42,825 nucleotides of DNA from the NCBI GenBank assembly GCA_029863585.1, contig JAOTVC010000006.1:1-42825 (forward strand), written 5' to 3'. Positions 7,843-16,062 of the stretch are shown here, one piece after another. The notes beneath the pieces are model-generated. The model saw only the letters and a list, made by a program, of their open reading frames with translations, was not told the DNA's origin and made no database searches. The first letter of the stretch is position 1. The number at the start of each line of letters is the position of its first letter. The stretch is from Alphaproteobacteria bacterium (GTDB taxonomy: Bacteria > Pseudomonadota > Alphaproteobacteria > SMXQ01). The translations under genes and the position numbers were made by a program.

Positions 7843-9339
7843 GTGATCGATGCAGCCATAGAAGGCCTGATCGGGATTCTTCATTGGAAGGCGTTCCTTC
7901 TGATGGTGTTCGGGATCATCATCAGCTCGACGCTGGTGGCCATGCCCGGGATCGGATCCAAGACGGCCATTGCGCTTCTTTTGCCCATTGCCTTCGTTCT
8001 CAACAAGTTCGAGGCGGTGGCGCTGATCGTCAGCATCTGGGCGGTGTCAAACACGGCCAATTCCATCACCTCGATCCTGTTTTCGGTTCCGGGAGGCGGC
8101 GGATCCCAGGCCACCATCATGGACGGCTATCCCATGGCCAAGAAGGGCGAGGCGGCACGCGCGCTGGCCGCAGCCTTTACCTCCTCCGCCATCGGCGGGG
8201 TGATCGGGGCCATTGTGCTGCTGGCGGCGATCCCGGTTCTGCGGCCGCTGGTGCTGCTGCTTGGGCCGCCCGAGTTCTTCATGCTGGTGATGATCGGCGT
8301 GGCCATGGTCGGCGCGTTGTCGGGCAAGGCGCCGGTCAAGGGGATCATCGTCGGCGCCTTCGGGTTAGCCGTTTCCATGATCGGCGTGCACATGCTGACC
8401 GGCATCCACCGGTTTACGTTCGACCAGCTCTATCTGGTCGACGGCATCAAGCTGGTGCCGATGACCATCGGCCTGTTCGCCATTCCGGAGATGCTCTACA
8501 TGGCCAGCAAAGGCACCGGGATCTCCGACGTGCCGCTGGGCGATCTCACCTCCGGCCGGCGACAGGGGATCAAGGACGCTTTCACACACTGGTGGCTGAT
8601 CGTCCGGTGCAGCTTCATCGGCGTCTGGGTCGGCATCATTCCGGGCCTCGGATCGTCGGTGGCTGACTGGTTCGCCTACGGCCATGCCAAGCAGACCTGC
8701 AAGGGTGCGCGCGAGACCTTCGGTACCGGCGACGTGCGCGGAGTGATCGGCGTCGATGCCGCGACCAACGCCAAGGAAGGCGCGTCTCTCATCCCGACGC
8801 TGGCCTTCGGCATTCCCGGATCATCGACCCTGGCGTTGATCTTCGGCGGCCTCATCATCGTCGGCATCACGCCGGGCAAGGACATGCTGACCAAGGACCT
8901 CGACGTCACGTTCTCGATGATCTGGCTGTTGATCATCGGCAGCATCCTCACGACGATCCTGTGTCTCGCTTTCACCAAGCAACTCGCCATGGCGACCAAG
9001 TTGCGGCCGACCCTGATGATCCCCATGATCCTCGCCATGGCGGTGATCGGAAGCTTTGCGGCCTCGGGACGCTTCGAAGACGTTCTGGTGATGATCGCGT
9101 TCGGGACGCTGGGTTACTTCATGCGGGCCGCGGGATGGCCGCGCCCGCCCCTGCTGCTGGGCCTGGTCCTCGGCCCCATCGCCGAGCGCTACATGTGGAC
9201 CTCGGTCCAGCTCTACGGGGCAAGCTTCCTATTCCGGCCGGGCGTGCTGATCATTTTTTCGTTGTTGATGCTTTCGGTCATGTATCCGATGTGGCAGGAC
9301 CGGTACTTCAAGCGGATGGAACGGAACGTGGAGGTCTGA
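7843..9339 (+). CDS. tctA: TTT transporter large membrane subunit TctA
   Basis: About 498 residues of mostly membrane helices. Family landmarks include the first glycine-rich loop MPGIGSKTAIALLLP, SVPGGGGSQATIMDGYP and the second repeat IIPGLGSSVADWFAYG plus GIPGSSTLAL, the inverted-repeat pattern of TctA. It forms the cation-coupled translocation pore fed by a TctC receptor. The GTG at 7843 is chosen over the ORF-track start because GGGGGT sits just upstream and the extra N-terminal residues are charged and unlike the family. tctB follows after one base. The order A-B with receptors placed separately is unusual; classical loci are CBA. Confidence 0.93.
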   Translation: MIDAAIEGLIGILHWKAFLLMVFGIIISSTLVAMPGIGSKTAIALLLPIAFVLNKFEAVALIVSIWAVSNTANSITSILFSVPGGGGSQATIMDGYPMAKKGEAARALAAAFTSSAIGGVIGAIVLLAAIPVLRPLVLLLGPPEFFMLVMIGVAMVGALSGKAPVKGIIVGAFGLAVSMIGVHMLTGIHRFTFDQLYLVDGIKLVPMTIGLFAIPEMLYMASKGTGISDVPLGDLTSGRRQGIKDAFTHWWLIVRCSFIGVWVGIIPGLGSSVADWFAYGHAKQTCKGARETFGTGDVRGVIGVDAATNAKEGASLIPTLAFGIPGSSTLALIFGGLIIVGITPGKDMLTKDLDVTFSMIWLLIIGSILTTILCLAFTKQLAMATKLRPTLMIPMILAMAVIGSFAASGRFEDVLVMIAFGTLGYFMRAAGWPRPPLLLGLVLGPIAERYMWTSVQLYGASFLFRPGVLIIFSLLMLSVMYPMWQDRYFKRMERNVEV

Positions 9340-9340
9340 C

Positions 9341-9829
9341 ATGAACGTGCGATTTCAGCCTCGAACGGTCCTGACCGTCTTTTTCATCGTCGTCTTCGGA
9401 TACATCTTCTATGAATCCCAGGAGATGCCCCAACAGGCGCGATTGTACCCCTATACCATTGCCGCGATCGCCCTGGGGCTGTTGTCGATCCAGTTGGTGC
9501 GCGAAGTGTTCTTCGCACCGGTCGCGAATTCCAGGGAGACCGGCGCCGACGTCGATTTCACCGATGAAGAAGCCTCCTCCGAGGGCCAGAAGCGGACCCT
9601 CGAGCTGTTTCTCTGGGTCTACGCCTTCGCCGTTGCCCTTTGGCTGATTGGATTTTTCGTCGCCATTCCGGTCATGGTGTTCCTATACCTGCTTCGCCAT
9701 AAGGAAGGGTGGATCATCACCATCGCCATGCCCACCGTTGCCGGTGTGTCGACCTGGGCGCTGTTCAACAACCTACTGCACCTGCCCTTCCCGCCCGGCT
9801 TGGTGTTCGAGGCGCTGGGCTTCGATTGA
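9341..9829 (+). CDS. tctB: TTT transporter small membrane subunit TctB
   Basis: 162 residues with four predicted membrane helices: residues 10-25, 37-55, a pair at about 90-120, and a last one at about 125-145. A charged loop between the two halves (TGADVDFTDEEASSEG) is typical of TctB. It starts one base after the tctA stop, so the two are translationally linked. TctB is poorly conserved between families, so the call rests on size, topology and position. Confidence 0.88.
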   Translation: MNVRFQPRTVLTVFFIVVFGYIFYESQEMPQQARLYPYTIAAIALGLLSIQLVREVFFAPVANSRETGADVDFTDEEASSEGQKRTLELFLWVYAFAVALWLIGFFVAIPVMVFLYLLRHKEGWIITIAMPTVAGVSTWALFNNLLHLPFPPGLVFEALGFD

Positions 9830-9879
9830 GGACCCGCGGCGCGCGGCGCCGTTTCAAAATGTTTCCGAGGGGGACGATC

Positions 9880-11625
9880 ATGGCGCATCGCGTCCGCCTG
9901 GTTGGCGTCTTCATTTTTGTCTTCATCCTGTCCGCCGCCCCTCATGGCGCCGGGGCCTGGGCTCAGTCGGTCATCGCCAAGGCAGAGCTCGATTCGATCC
10001 TTGCGCGCTTCGGCCAATCGCGGCCGACCGCGTTTCGAGACTTCGCGGATCAGGTGGCCGCCGCCATGCCCCATGCCGGATTGAAGCGGGCGGTGGCCCG
10101 TTATCGCGCGGGCGCTCAACTCGATGGCGGCGATCGCCTCAACCTTTACCGGCTGCTCGGCCTCCATACCCGGATCAAGGACCGCGACGAGATGGTTGCC
10201 ACCCTGGCCCGGCTGGTCGCCATCCCCACCGCCAAGTTGGAAGGCCAGCCCCAGTTTGAGAACCCCAATATCCACCGCCTGGGCCGAGAGATCGCCCACA
10301 TCGCCAAGAGCTACGGTCTTGGCTTCCGCAATTTTGATAACCGCATCTTCGAGGTGACGCTGAAAGGTTCGGGCGCAGGGTCCATCGGGATTTTCACCCA
10401 TGGCGACGTGGTGCCCGTCGACCCGGGCAAGTGGGTGCTCAAGGACGGAACCAAGCTCGATCCTTTCAAGCTGACCGTGATCGGGGACCGCATGTACGGG
10501 CGGGGTGCATCGGATAACAAGGGTTCGATCACCGCGGCGCTCCATGTGCTCGGTGCCATCGCTCGGGAAGGACTTCCGATCGCGCGGACCATTCGGTTCG
10601 CCATCGAGACCACCGAGGAGACCGGCGGGTCGGCGACCGAGTACTACAAGTCCAAGACCAAACTGGCGCCTTATAACCTGGTGCTGGACGGCCGTTATCC
10701 GGTGGGCGTCGCGGAGAAGGGTTTCGGTGTCGTCATGGCGAAGTTCCCCCTGCGCAAGGGCGCGGGCGACGGGCCGGAGATCCTGGAGGCCACCGGCGGC
10801 GTGGTTCTCAACCAGATTCCGGCCGAGGCCAGGGCGACCATCGCTACCTCGGACCCGGCGTCCCTCAAGCGGATCCTCGACCCCGCCGCCAAGCGGTATA
10901 TCGCGGCCAATGGCGGCAACTTCCATATGGAGACCGAGGGCGCCTCGGCACGGCTGATCCTCACCGTGAAGGGAGAAGGCACCCATTCCGCCAGGCCTTC
11001 GCGCGGGGTCAACCCGACCTCCAGGCTCTATGACTTTCTCCATCAGGTGCGCGCGGCCGCCCGCTTCAAGACGAATCACTTCACAGACGCCGCCGCTTAT
11101 GTCGCGGACAATTGGGGGCTCGATTATCTCGGCGGCAAGCTCGGCATCGGGTATTCCGATCCCTTCATGGGAGCGCTGACCACCCCCGTGACCTACGTCA
11201 AGGTCAAGGAAGGCGCGCTGCATCTTGCGGTCAATCCGCGCGCGCCAAGGGGCAAGGACCGCGATGTCCTGATCTCCGAGATCCGCCGCGCCTTGGACGC
11301 CTGGACGCAGCACACCGGGACCCGGGTGGATATCGATATCAAGATCAAGCGGTTCATGTACCGCGATCCCAAGGGGCCGTGGATCCAGGTGCTGCTCTCG
11401 ACGTTCCGCGACGTCACCGGGATCGACGCCAAGCCGCGTTCGTCCAACGGCTACACCTCGGCCCGCCAGCTTCCCAACGGGGTGCAGTTCGGCCCCGGCA
11501 TGCCGGGGCGCCGGGGCACCGCGCACAAGCCCAACGAGTTCAAGTCGCGCGAGCACATGCTGACCGATGTGCAGATCGTCACCGAGATGGTGCTGCGCCT
11601 CGGCAATCTGGAGCGGATGGAGTAG
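9880..11625 (+). CDS. Exported M20-family metallopeptidase
   Basis: 581 residues. A signal peptide (VGVFIFVFILSAAPHGAGAWAQ) directs it to the periplasm. Di-zinc and catalytic landmarks of M20 (PepV/carnosinase-like) peptidases are all present: HGD with His174 and Asp176, GRGASDNKG with Asp212, TTEETGG with Glu246-Glu247, Asp270 in LDGRYP, THSARP with His369 and AHKPNEF with His549. It should cleave small peptides or N-acyl amino acids outside the cytoplasm. The start at 9880 has GAGGGGGA upstream; the longer ORF runs back through tctB. It follows tctB by 50 bp in the same direction, suggesting that the product of cleavage is what the transporter takes up. That coupling is inference. Confidence 0.92.
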   Translation: MAHRVRLVGVFIFVFILSAAPHGAGAWAQSVIAKAELDSILARFGQSRPTAFRDFADQVAAAMPHAGLKRAVARYRAGAQLDGGDRLNLYRLLGLHTRIKDRDEMVATLARLVAIPTAKLEGQPQFENPNIHRLGREIAHIAKSYGLGFRNFDNRIFEVTLKGSGAGSIGIFTHGDVVPVDPGKWVLKDGTKLDPFKLTVIGDRMYGRGASDNKGSITAALHVLGAIAREGLPIARTIRFAIETTEETGGSATEYYKSKTKLAPYNLVLDGRYPVGVAEKGFGVVMAKFPLRKGAGDGPEILEATGGVVLNQIPAEARATIATSDPASLKRILDPAAKRYIAANGGNFHMETEGASARLILTVKGEGTHSARPSRGVNPTSRLYDFLHQVRAAARFKTNHFTDAAAYVADNWGLDYLGGKLGIGYSDPFMGALTTPVTYVKVKEGALHLAVNPRAPRGKDRDVLISEIRRALDAWTQHTGTRVDIDIKIKRFMYRDPKGPWIQVLLSTFRDVTGIDAKPRSSNGYTSARQLPNGVQFGPGMPGRRGTAHKPNEFKSREHMLTDVQIVTEMVLRLGNLERME

Positions 11626-11998
11626 GCGGCGGCGCGTCGAAACGGCTTCGCTTCGAACCCTGCCCGGTCTTCGTTGCCCGACTTGGCGGCCACTTTTGCC
11701 CGAAGCGGGCACAGCTACTGCTGCCGACCACGACCTCTTCCTGTTTGCGCTCGTGCCGATCTCCTTGTCATGGCGCGCGGCGGTTCCATGCAAGCACTGG
11801 GGGCACCGCACAATGTTGCCAGCCGGGCGGTATTGGCGCACAGTTCGCCCTGTTGAAGACGCTTAATTGGGAATCTCGTTGACGGCACCTCGCGGGCGCC
11901 AGCTATGCGGGGACATTGAGTGGCCAATTCGACGCCTGACCCAGGAACAACGATAACCAAGACCGCCGACACATTCACAAACAGGAAGGAAGGAAGCG
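11626..11998. other. Intergenic region, 373 bp, no feature recognised
   Basis: No convincing ORF, terminator or promoter. The short CCCG-aag-CGGG hairpin near 11700 has no T-run. A purine-rich AGGAAGGAAGG at the right end is the ribosome binding site of the next gene. Confidence 0.5.
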
Positions 11999-12427
11999 AT
12001 GTCCAAGCCCAAGATCAAGCATCTCGCCATCGTCACGTTGGATCCCGAAAAGCTCGCGAAATTCTATGTCGACGTGTTCGACATGGAGATCCTGCATCGC
12101 GGCGGCAACGGGGGGATTTTCGTCACCGACGGCTACCTGACGGTGGCGCTTCTCCAGAGTCACGCCGACGGCAAACCGGCCGGCCTCAACCATTTCGGAT
12201 TTCATGTCGAAGACGCCGAGGAGATCGCCGGCCGCCTCAAGTCCTTCGGCCTTGCCGAGCCCGTAAAGCGGCCCGACGACCGGCCCTATGCCGAGACCCG
12301 GGCCACCGATCCCGACGGCAATAATTTCGATCTCTCGGTGCATGGCTTCCAAGAGGTCGAATCAGGCGCCGACAGGGCGGAGAAGGGCAAGGCGCCCGAA
12401 AAGGAACTCGCCGATTCACCGAGCTGA
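11999..12427 (+). CDS. VOC (glyoxalase/bleomycin-resistance/dioxygenase fold) protein
   Basis: 142 residues forming one VOC unit of two beta-alpha-beta-beta-beta modules. KHLAIVTLDPEKLAKFYVDVF gives the first metal-ligand His, GLNHFGFHVED the second, and ATDPDGNNFDLS is the usual closing strand, here ending with Asp instead of the more common Glu. VOC proteins bind a divalent metal and catalyse isomerisation, epimerisation or ring opening. The charged C-terminal tail (about 25 residues) is extra. An AGGAAGGAAGG sequence lies just before the ATG. Function within the catabolic cluster is likely but unspecified. Confidence 0.88.
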   Translation: MSKPKIKHLAIVTLDPEKLAKFYVDVFDMEILHRGGNGGIFVTDGYLTVALLQSHADGKPAGLNHFGFHVEDAEEIAGRLKSFGLAEPVKRPDDRPYAETRATDPDGNNFDLSVHGFQEVESGADRAEKGKAPEKELADSPS

Positions 12428-12626
12428 CCGGGGTCCCCGCGCGCGCGTCCCGCTCGCGGGCCTGTGCAAACCGGGATACCGGCCGAGCGGCGTATTCGCG
12501 CTTCGATCCAAGCTGTCTGTCGGCATGCCCACGGTGGTGACGCCGGGCGTGGGCGCGTCGCTGCCCAATCCGTCGCGGCATGGATGCCGGCACGCGAATG
12601 GGAGGCTGCGACCAATTGGAAGGCAA

Positions 12627-13586
12627 TCAGGGAACGGCGGTCTGATACCCCCGGCCCTGATCGAGCCCGATCCCTTTGAGGTGGCCGAATTGCGTGGCCA
12701 ACCGGTCGACATCGGCCTTCGGCAAGGGTGGTTTGAGAAGCGAGGCGATATTGGCCTCCAAATGCCCCAGGTCACCGGTGCCGAACAGCACGACATCGGC
12801 GCCGGTTTCGTGGCGGGCAAACCGGTATGCGGCATCCATTAGGCTGTCGGCGCCTCCTTCATGAACCAGAAAGCCGAGCGGATCGTCGGTTTCCCCGAAA
12901 GCCGGCGGCAGCGCGCCTTGTTCCGCAAGCGCCGTGATCGCCTGCGCCAGACGGTCCGGGGTGCTGACCCGGCAGCGGGCCGGCGCCATGATCACGGTGC
13001 CTAGATTGCGCTTCTTGGCTTTCGGCAAGACCCGGGCGCGCGCACCCTGATGCATCAAATTGAAGGAGACCATCATGACGTCCCAGCAATCATCGCCGAG
13101 CGCCCGCGTCAACGCGACGTGATCAAGGTCCGCGGAGGTTCGTTCGGTAATACCGAGAAATCGAAACTTCCCGCGCTCTCGTTCCCGCATCAGCGCCGGC
13201 ACGAGGCTATCGACGGTCCGGTCGTAATCCTCCGGCAAGACGCCATGAAGATGGAAGATGTCAAGATAGTCGGTGCCGATGTTGCGCAGTGAATCGTCGA
13301 GCGCCTGGACGATTCGATCGGCGGAAGCGTCCTGGGAATAGTATTTTGTCGACAGGATGACCGAATCCCGGGGGACATCCTTCATGGCCGCGCCCAGGAT
13401 CTCTTCGGTCCCGTAACTCTCGGCCGTGTCGAAAAAATTTACCCCAAGATCGAAGGCGCGACGAATCAGGGCGACCCCGTGCGCGTTCGACAGGCCCGCT
13501 CCCTGCCCGATCCGGCTCGGTCCGCCCGATCCCAGACCGGCGACGCTAACCTTCAGTCCCGTCCGTCCCAGTGTGGTGTAGTCCAT
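12627..13586 (-). CDS. Aldo/keto reductase
   Basis: 319 residues of TIM-barrel AKR type. The tetrad is complete: Asp53 and Tyr58 in FFDTAESYG, Lys81 in STKYY and His114 in HLHGV. It begins MDYTTLGRTGLKVS, typical of the family, so the ATG at 13586 is firm. It should reduce an aldehyde or ketone with NADPH in the cytosol. The middle region (after residue 190) diverges from well-known AKRs, so the substrate cannot be named. It converges on the VOC gene with about 200 bp between that holds nothing I recognise. Confidence 0.9.
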   Translation of the reverse strand: MDYTTLGRTGLKVSVAGLGSGGPSRIGQGAGLSNAHGVALIRRAFDLGVNFFDTAESYGTEEILGAAMKDVPRDSVILSTKYYSQDASADRIVQALDDSLRNIGTDYLDIFHLHGVLPEDYDRTVDSLVPALMRERERGKFRFLGITERTSADLDHVALTRALGDDCWDVMMVSFNLMHQGARARVLPKAKKRNLGTVIMAPARCRVSTPDRLAQAITALAEQGALPPAFGETDDPLGFLVHEGGADSLMDAAYRFARHETGADVVLFGTGDLGHLEANIASLLKPPLPKADVDRLATQFGHLKGIGLDQGRGYQTAVP

Positions 13587-13763
13587 GTATCCCCTCTTGG
13601 CGGCGTTCTAGCGAAGCCACAATTTCCTACGGTTTCACAGATATAAGACGGTCAATAAGCGTTCATCCCCGCATTCGGATAGATGCGGGCATCAGGTCAA
13701 TGCATCGAGAAATCCCGGGCCGGCGAAAAGAAGGGTGCAGAGATCCAGTTGGGCTGCGGGTGC

Positions 13764-14825
13764 TCACCACATTTCCATCGGCCGGGTCGCGAAACTTTGC
13801 CCCTTGGCGCCGGCCTTGGCGATCGCCGCGGCGACCGCGGGGTCTTCCAGGATCGCAGGCGCCAGCGCGCCATCCTCATAAAGCGTCTCGCCATTGACGA
13901 TCAGAGTGTGGCCGAAGGAAGCGAGGTTCGTCGTCTCGTGGGTGCGGCCCAGATGGTAATGCATGATTCCCGGGCTGCAATGGCTGAAACCGAACCACTG
14001 GCGGCTGTTGGCTTGGCGCGTGACCGGCGTCAAAGTTTCGGGGTTGACGCCGGCATGCCAGGAATCGATCCAGCCGTCGCTGCTGCCGATGGCGTCGCGG
14101 AGCTGGCCGCCGGCGGCCCCGCCGGTGATCCGCGCGATCCGGCAGTCCTTGATTTCCAGTTCCAGCGCCGGGTCGTCCTCCGACTGCGGCACATTGTCCA
14201 TGTATTCGACGACTAAAATGCCGTCGAGGGTCGCACAGGCGCGCGGATCGTGGACGCCGCCCGGGAAGTTCTTGCGCGCCCTGCCCGCCTCGCCCGCGTC
14301 GACGAAGAAGGCGGCGCCCACCTCGCCCCCGGCATCGGCGGCGGCGAAGGTCCCCGCGAGGTCGGTGCCCGCGGGGCTGGTGATGCGCCAGGCGAGGCCC
14401 GGCGCCATCCTTTCCTCGAGCCGCTCGGCGATGGCGCGCTGCACCGAATAGGGAAACCGGGCCCAGCCCGAACCCAGCAGGTCGCCGGTGCGCGCCCGGT
14501 TGGGCACACGGATGCGGCTTTCACCGGGGAAATGCGGATGAAGTGCCTCGCGGGTCAGCGATGGGAAATGGGAGATGACGATGTCGCCCTCCCGGTAGGC
14601 GGCCAAGGCGGCCTCGGGGATCGCATCGGGAGTCGCCTTGGGGATGGGATCGACCCAGATGTTTTCCACCTGGGCGCCGGCATCGCGGCCCGCCGCCGTG
14701 ATGGCATCGTTGACTTGCCTGTCCACCGCGCCGCGTTCGCTGACGACGAACAGGCGAGTGCTCGTGCCGACGCCGGCGCAGTCGATGACGCAGTTGGCCG
14801 CGCCCGCCTCCAACTCCGCGCTCAT
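13764..14825 (-). CDS. Aminopeptidase T / 2,5-dihydroxypyridine dioxygenase-like protein
   Basis: 353 residues. The overall pattern (N-terminal Rossmann-like half with CAGVGTSTRLFVV, then a C-terminal half rich in Gly, His and Asp, including SWHAGVNPETLTP and SFGHTLIVNGETLYEDG) resembles the M29-like leucyl aminopeptidase / NicX group. In NicX the metal is held by two His and one Asp, with an HxD pair near the C-terminus; here I read H-T-L, so that Asp may be absent. The ATG overlaps the stop of the upstream VOC dioxygenase-like gene (ATGA), so the two are translated together. Ring cleavage or peptide hydrolysis are both possible; the VOC partner leans towards aromatic or heterocyclic breakdown. 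Confidence 0.65.
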   Translation of the reverse strand: MSAELEAGAANCVIDCAGVGTSTRLFVVSERGAVDRQVNDAITAAGRDAGAQVENIWVDPIPKATPDAIPEAALAAYREGDIVISHFPSLTREALHPHFPGESRIRVPNRARTGDLLGSGWARFPYSVQRAIAERLEERMAPGLAWRITSPAGTDLAGTFAAADAGGEVGAAFFVDAGEAGRARKNFPGGVHDPRACATLDGILVVEYMDNVPQSEDDPALELEIKDCRIARITGGAAGGQLRDAIGSSDGWIDSWHAGVNPETLTPVTRQANSRQWFGFSHCSPGIMHYHLGRTHETTNLASFGHTLIVNGETLYEDGALAPAILEDPAVAAAIAKAGAKGQSFATRPMEMW

Positions 14826-15622
14826 GCCGCGCTATCCCATACGTCGATATCGACCTCCCAGCCCTTGCTCTGGGACAGGTCGAACTTGTTGCCTTCGGGA
14901 TCGAACAGGCGGTATTCGGCGAAGGGCCGGCTTTCCGGCCGTGGCGCCACCTCGATTTCCTTGGACAGCGCCTCGAGCTTGCGGTCCATATCGTCGACCA
15001 GGAACCCGAAATGGTTGACCCCATAACGCGCCTCGTGCCCCTCGGTGTCGTTGTAGAAGGGATGGATGGCGAGATTGGTGACCCCGTCGCCGGCGAAGCG
15101 ATTGAGGCGGCCGCGCTGGCGGTAGGTCAGGCTGGTGTTCACCTCGCGGAAGCCGAAAACCGAGGCGTAGAATTCCAGCATGCGCTGGGGGATCAGCGCG
15201 TTCAGCGCAATATGGGCGACATGCGGTTGGCGCCGGTCTCGTTTTTCGGGGGCCCCGAAGCTGGTGGTCGAGACCGTCACGGGAGAGCATTCGGGATCGA
15301 AGAAACGGCGCTCGCCAAAATGAAGGCCGCCTCGCTCCGCCACGATCACGCCGTCCGGCGCGGAACGCAGGTATTCGCGCGTGACCTCGCCGATATCGCC
15401 GACCTGGAGGCCGACATGATGGAGGCCGGTTTCGTTGTGCAGTTCATTGAGGTCGGGCCGGCGCCGGAGGAAGGTGATGTTGTAAAAACCGTCTGTCAGC
15501 GAGACGTCCCCCTCGTTGGAGCGGCCCAGTTCATCGAGCGCGAAATGCCGCGCGTAGAAATCGGCGAGCGTCCCCGGATCGTCGCTGAGAAACGCAAGAT
15601 AGCGAATCGGACTGGCAGGCAT
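14822..15622 (-). CDS. Two-domain VOC protein, extradiol dioxygenase-like
   Basis: 266 residues made of two VOC modules, the architecture of type I extradiol ring-cleaving dioxygenases. Module 1 spans IRYLAFLSDDPGTLADFY and LHHVGLQVGD. Module 2 has VAHIALNALIPQRMLEFY, VNHFGFLVDDMD and FDPEGNKFDLS. The second module carries the more plausible metal site (two His plus an acidic residue in the last strand). The start at 15622 (MPASPIRYLAF) is supported by AGAAAGGGAGGAGATC just upstream; the longer ORF has no such site. It is first in a two-gene unit with the aminopeptidase/dioxygenase-like gene, overlapping by four bases. Confidence 0.83.
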   Translation of the reverse strand: MPASPIRYLAFLSDDPGTLADFYARHFALDELGRSNEGDVSLTDGFYNITFLRRRPDLNELHNETGLHHVGLQVGDIGEVTREYLRSAPDGVIVAERGGLHFGERRFFDPECSPVTVSTTSFGAPEKRDRRQPHVAHIALNALIPQRMLEFYASVFGFREVNTSLTYRQRGRLNRFAGDGVTNLAIHPFYNDTEGHEARYGVNHFGFLVDDMDRKLEALSKEIEVAPRPESRPFAEYRLFDPEGNKFDLSQSKGWEVDIDVWDSAA

Positions 15623-16062
15623 GATCTCCTCCCTTTCTTGCTCCGGCGGGAACAGGCGTTGCGGCCATCGTCGCCCGGCATCCTGGATTACAATTTCAGT
15701 ATATTCCGCTATCGCCGAGGCGGAAACCATGGGCGGCCCGGCGTCCCATCGGTGCAGGTGTCGGCGGGTGCGCCGATCCGCCGGCCCGCGGCAATTCGCC
15801 CTGCGGCGCCCGGGTTAGGAGCGCGCTGTGCCCGGCCCGACATCCGGGTGGGCTTGCCCGAGCCTGCCTTTCGTTCTTGTTGACCCGATTCGGCACCCTG
15901 GCTCGTCAACATTCATGGGAAATATTTTACTTGATATCAGCATCTTAGAAGAATTCCATCATCTAATCCTACTGCACTGCAATTTGGTTGTGGAAAACTC
16001 CCGTCATTTATGGTTAAAAAAATCTTAACGCCATCAGTAACTTGGGCTATGGCGAGTAAGGT
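15623..16062. other. Divergent intergenic region, 440 bp, with an AT-rich right third
   Basis: The left part is GC-rich with no convincing ORF. From about 15905 the composition turns AT-rich and includes the CtrA-type box at 16014-16028. It separates the minus-strand VOC operon from the plus-strand PilZ-methyltransferase and must carry promoters for both. Confidence 0.6.
16014..16028 (+). promoter_or_regulatory. CtrA-type box upstream of the PilZ-methyltransferase
   Basis: TTAA-AAAAATC-TTAA is an exact TTAA-N7-TTAA, the consensus bound by CtrA in alphaproteobacteria. It ends 34 bp before the ATG at 16063. Such a site near -35 normally marks a CtrA-activated promoter, which would leave only a short leader here. 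Confidence 0.7.

Noticed and set aside
9619-11841. 740-residue minus-strand ORF opposite tctB and the M20 peptidase
   Set aside because: It is antisense to a gene with a full set of M20 metal and catalytic residues. Its sequence is His/Gly/Arg-rich with no recognisable domain, as expected from a GC-rich shadow frame.
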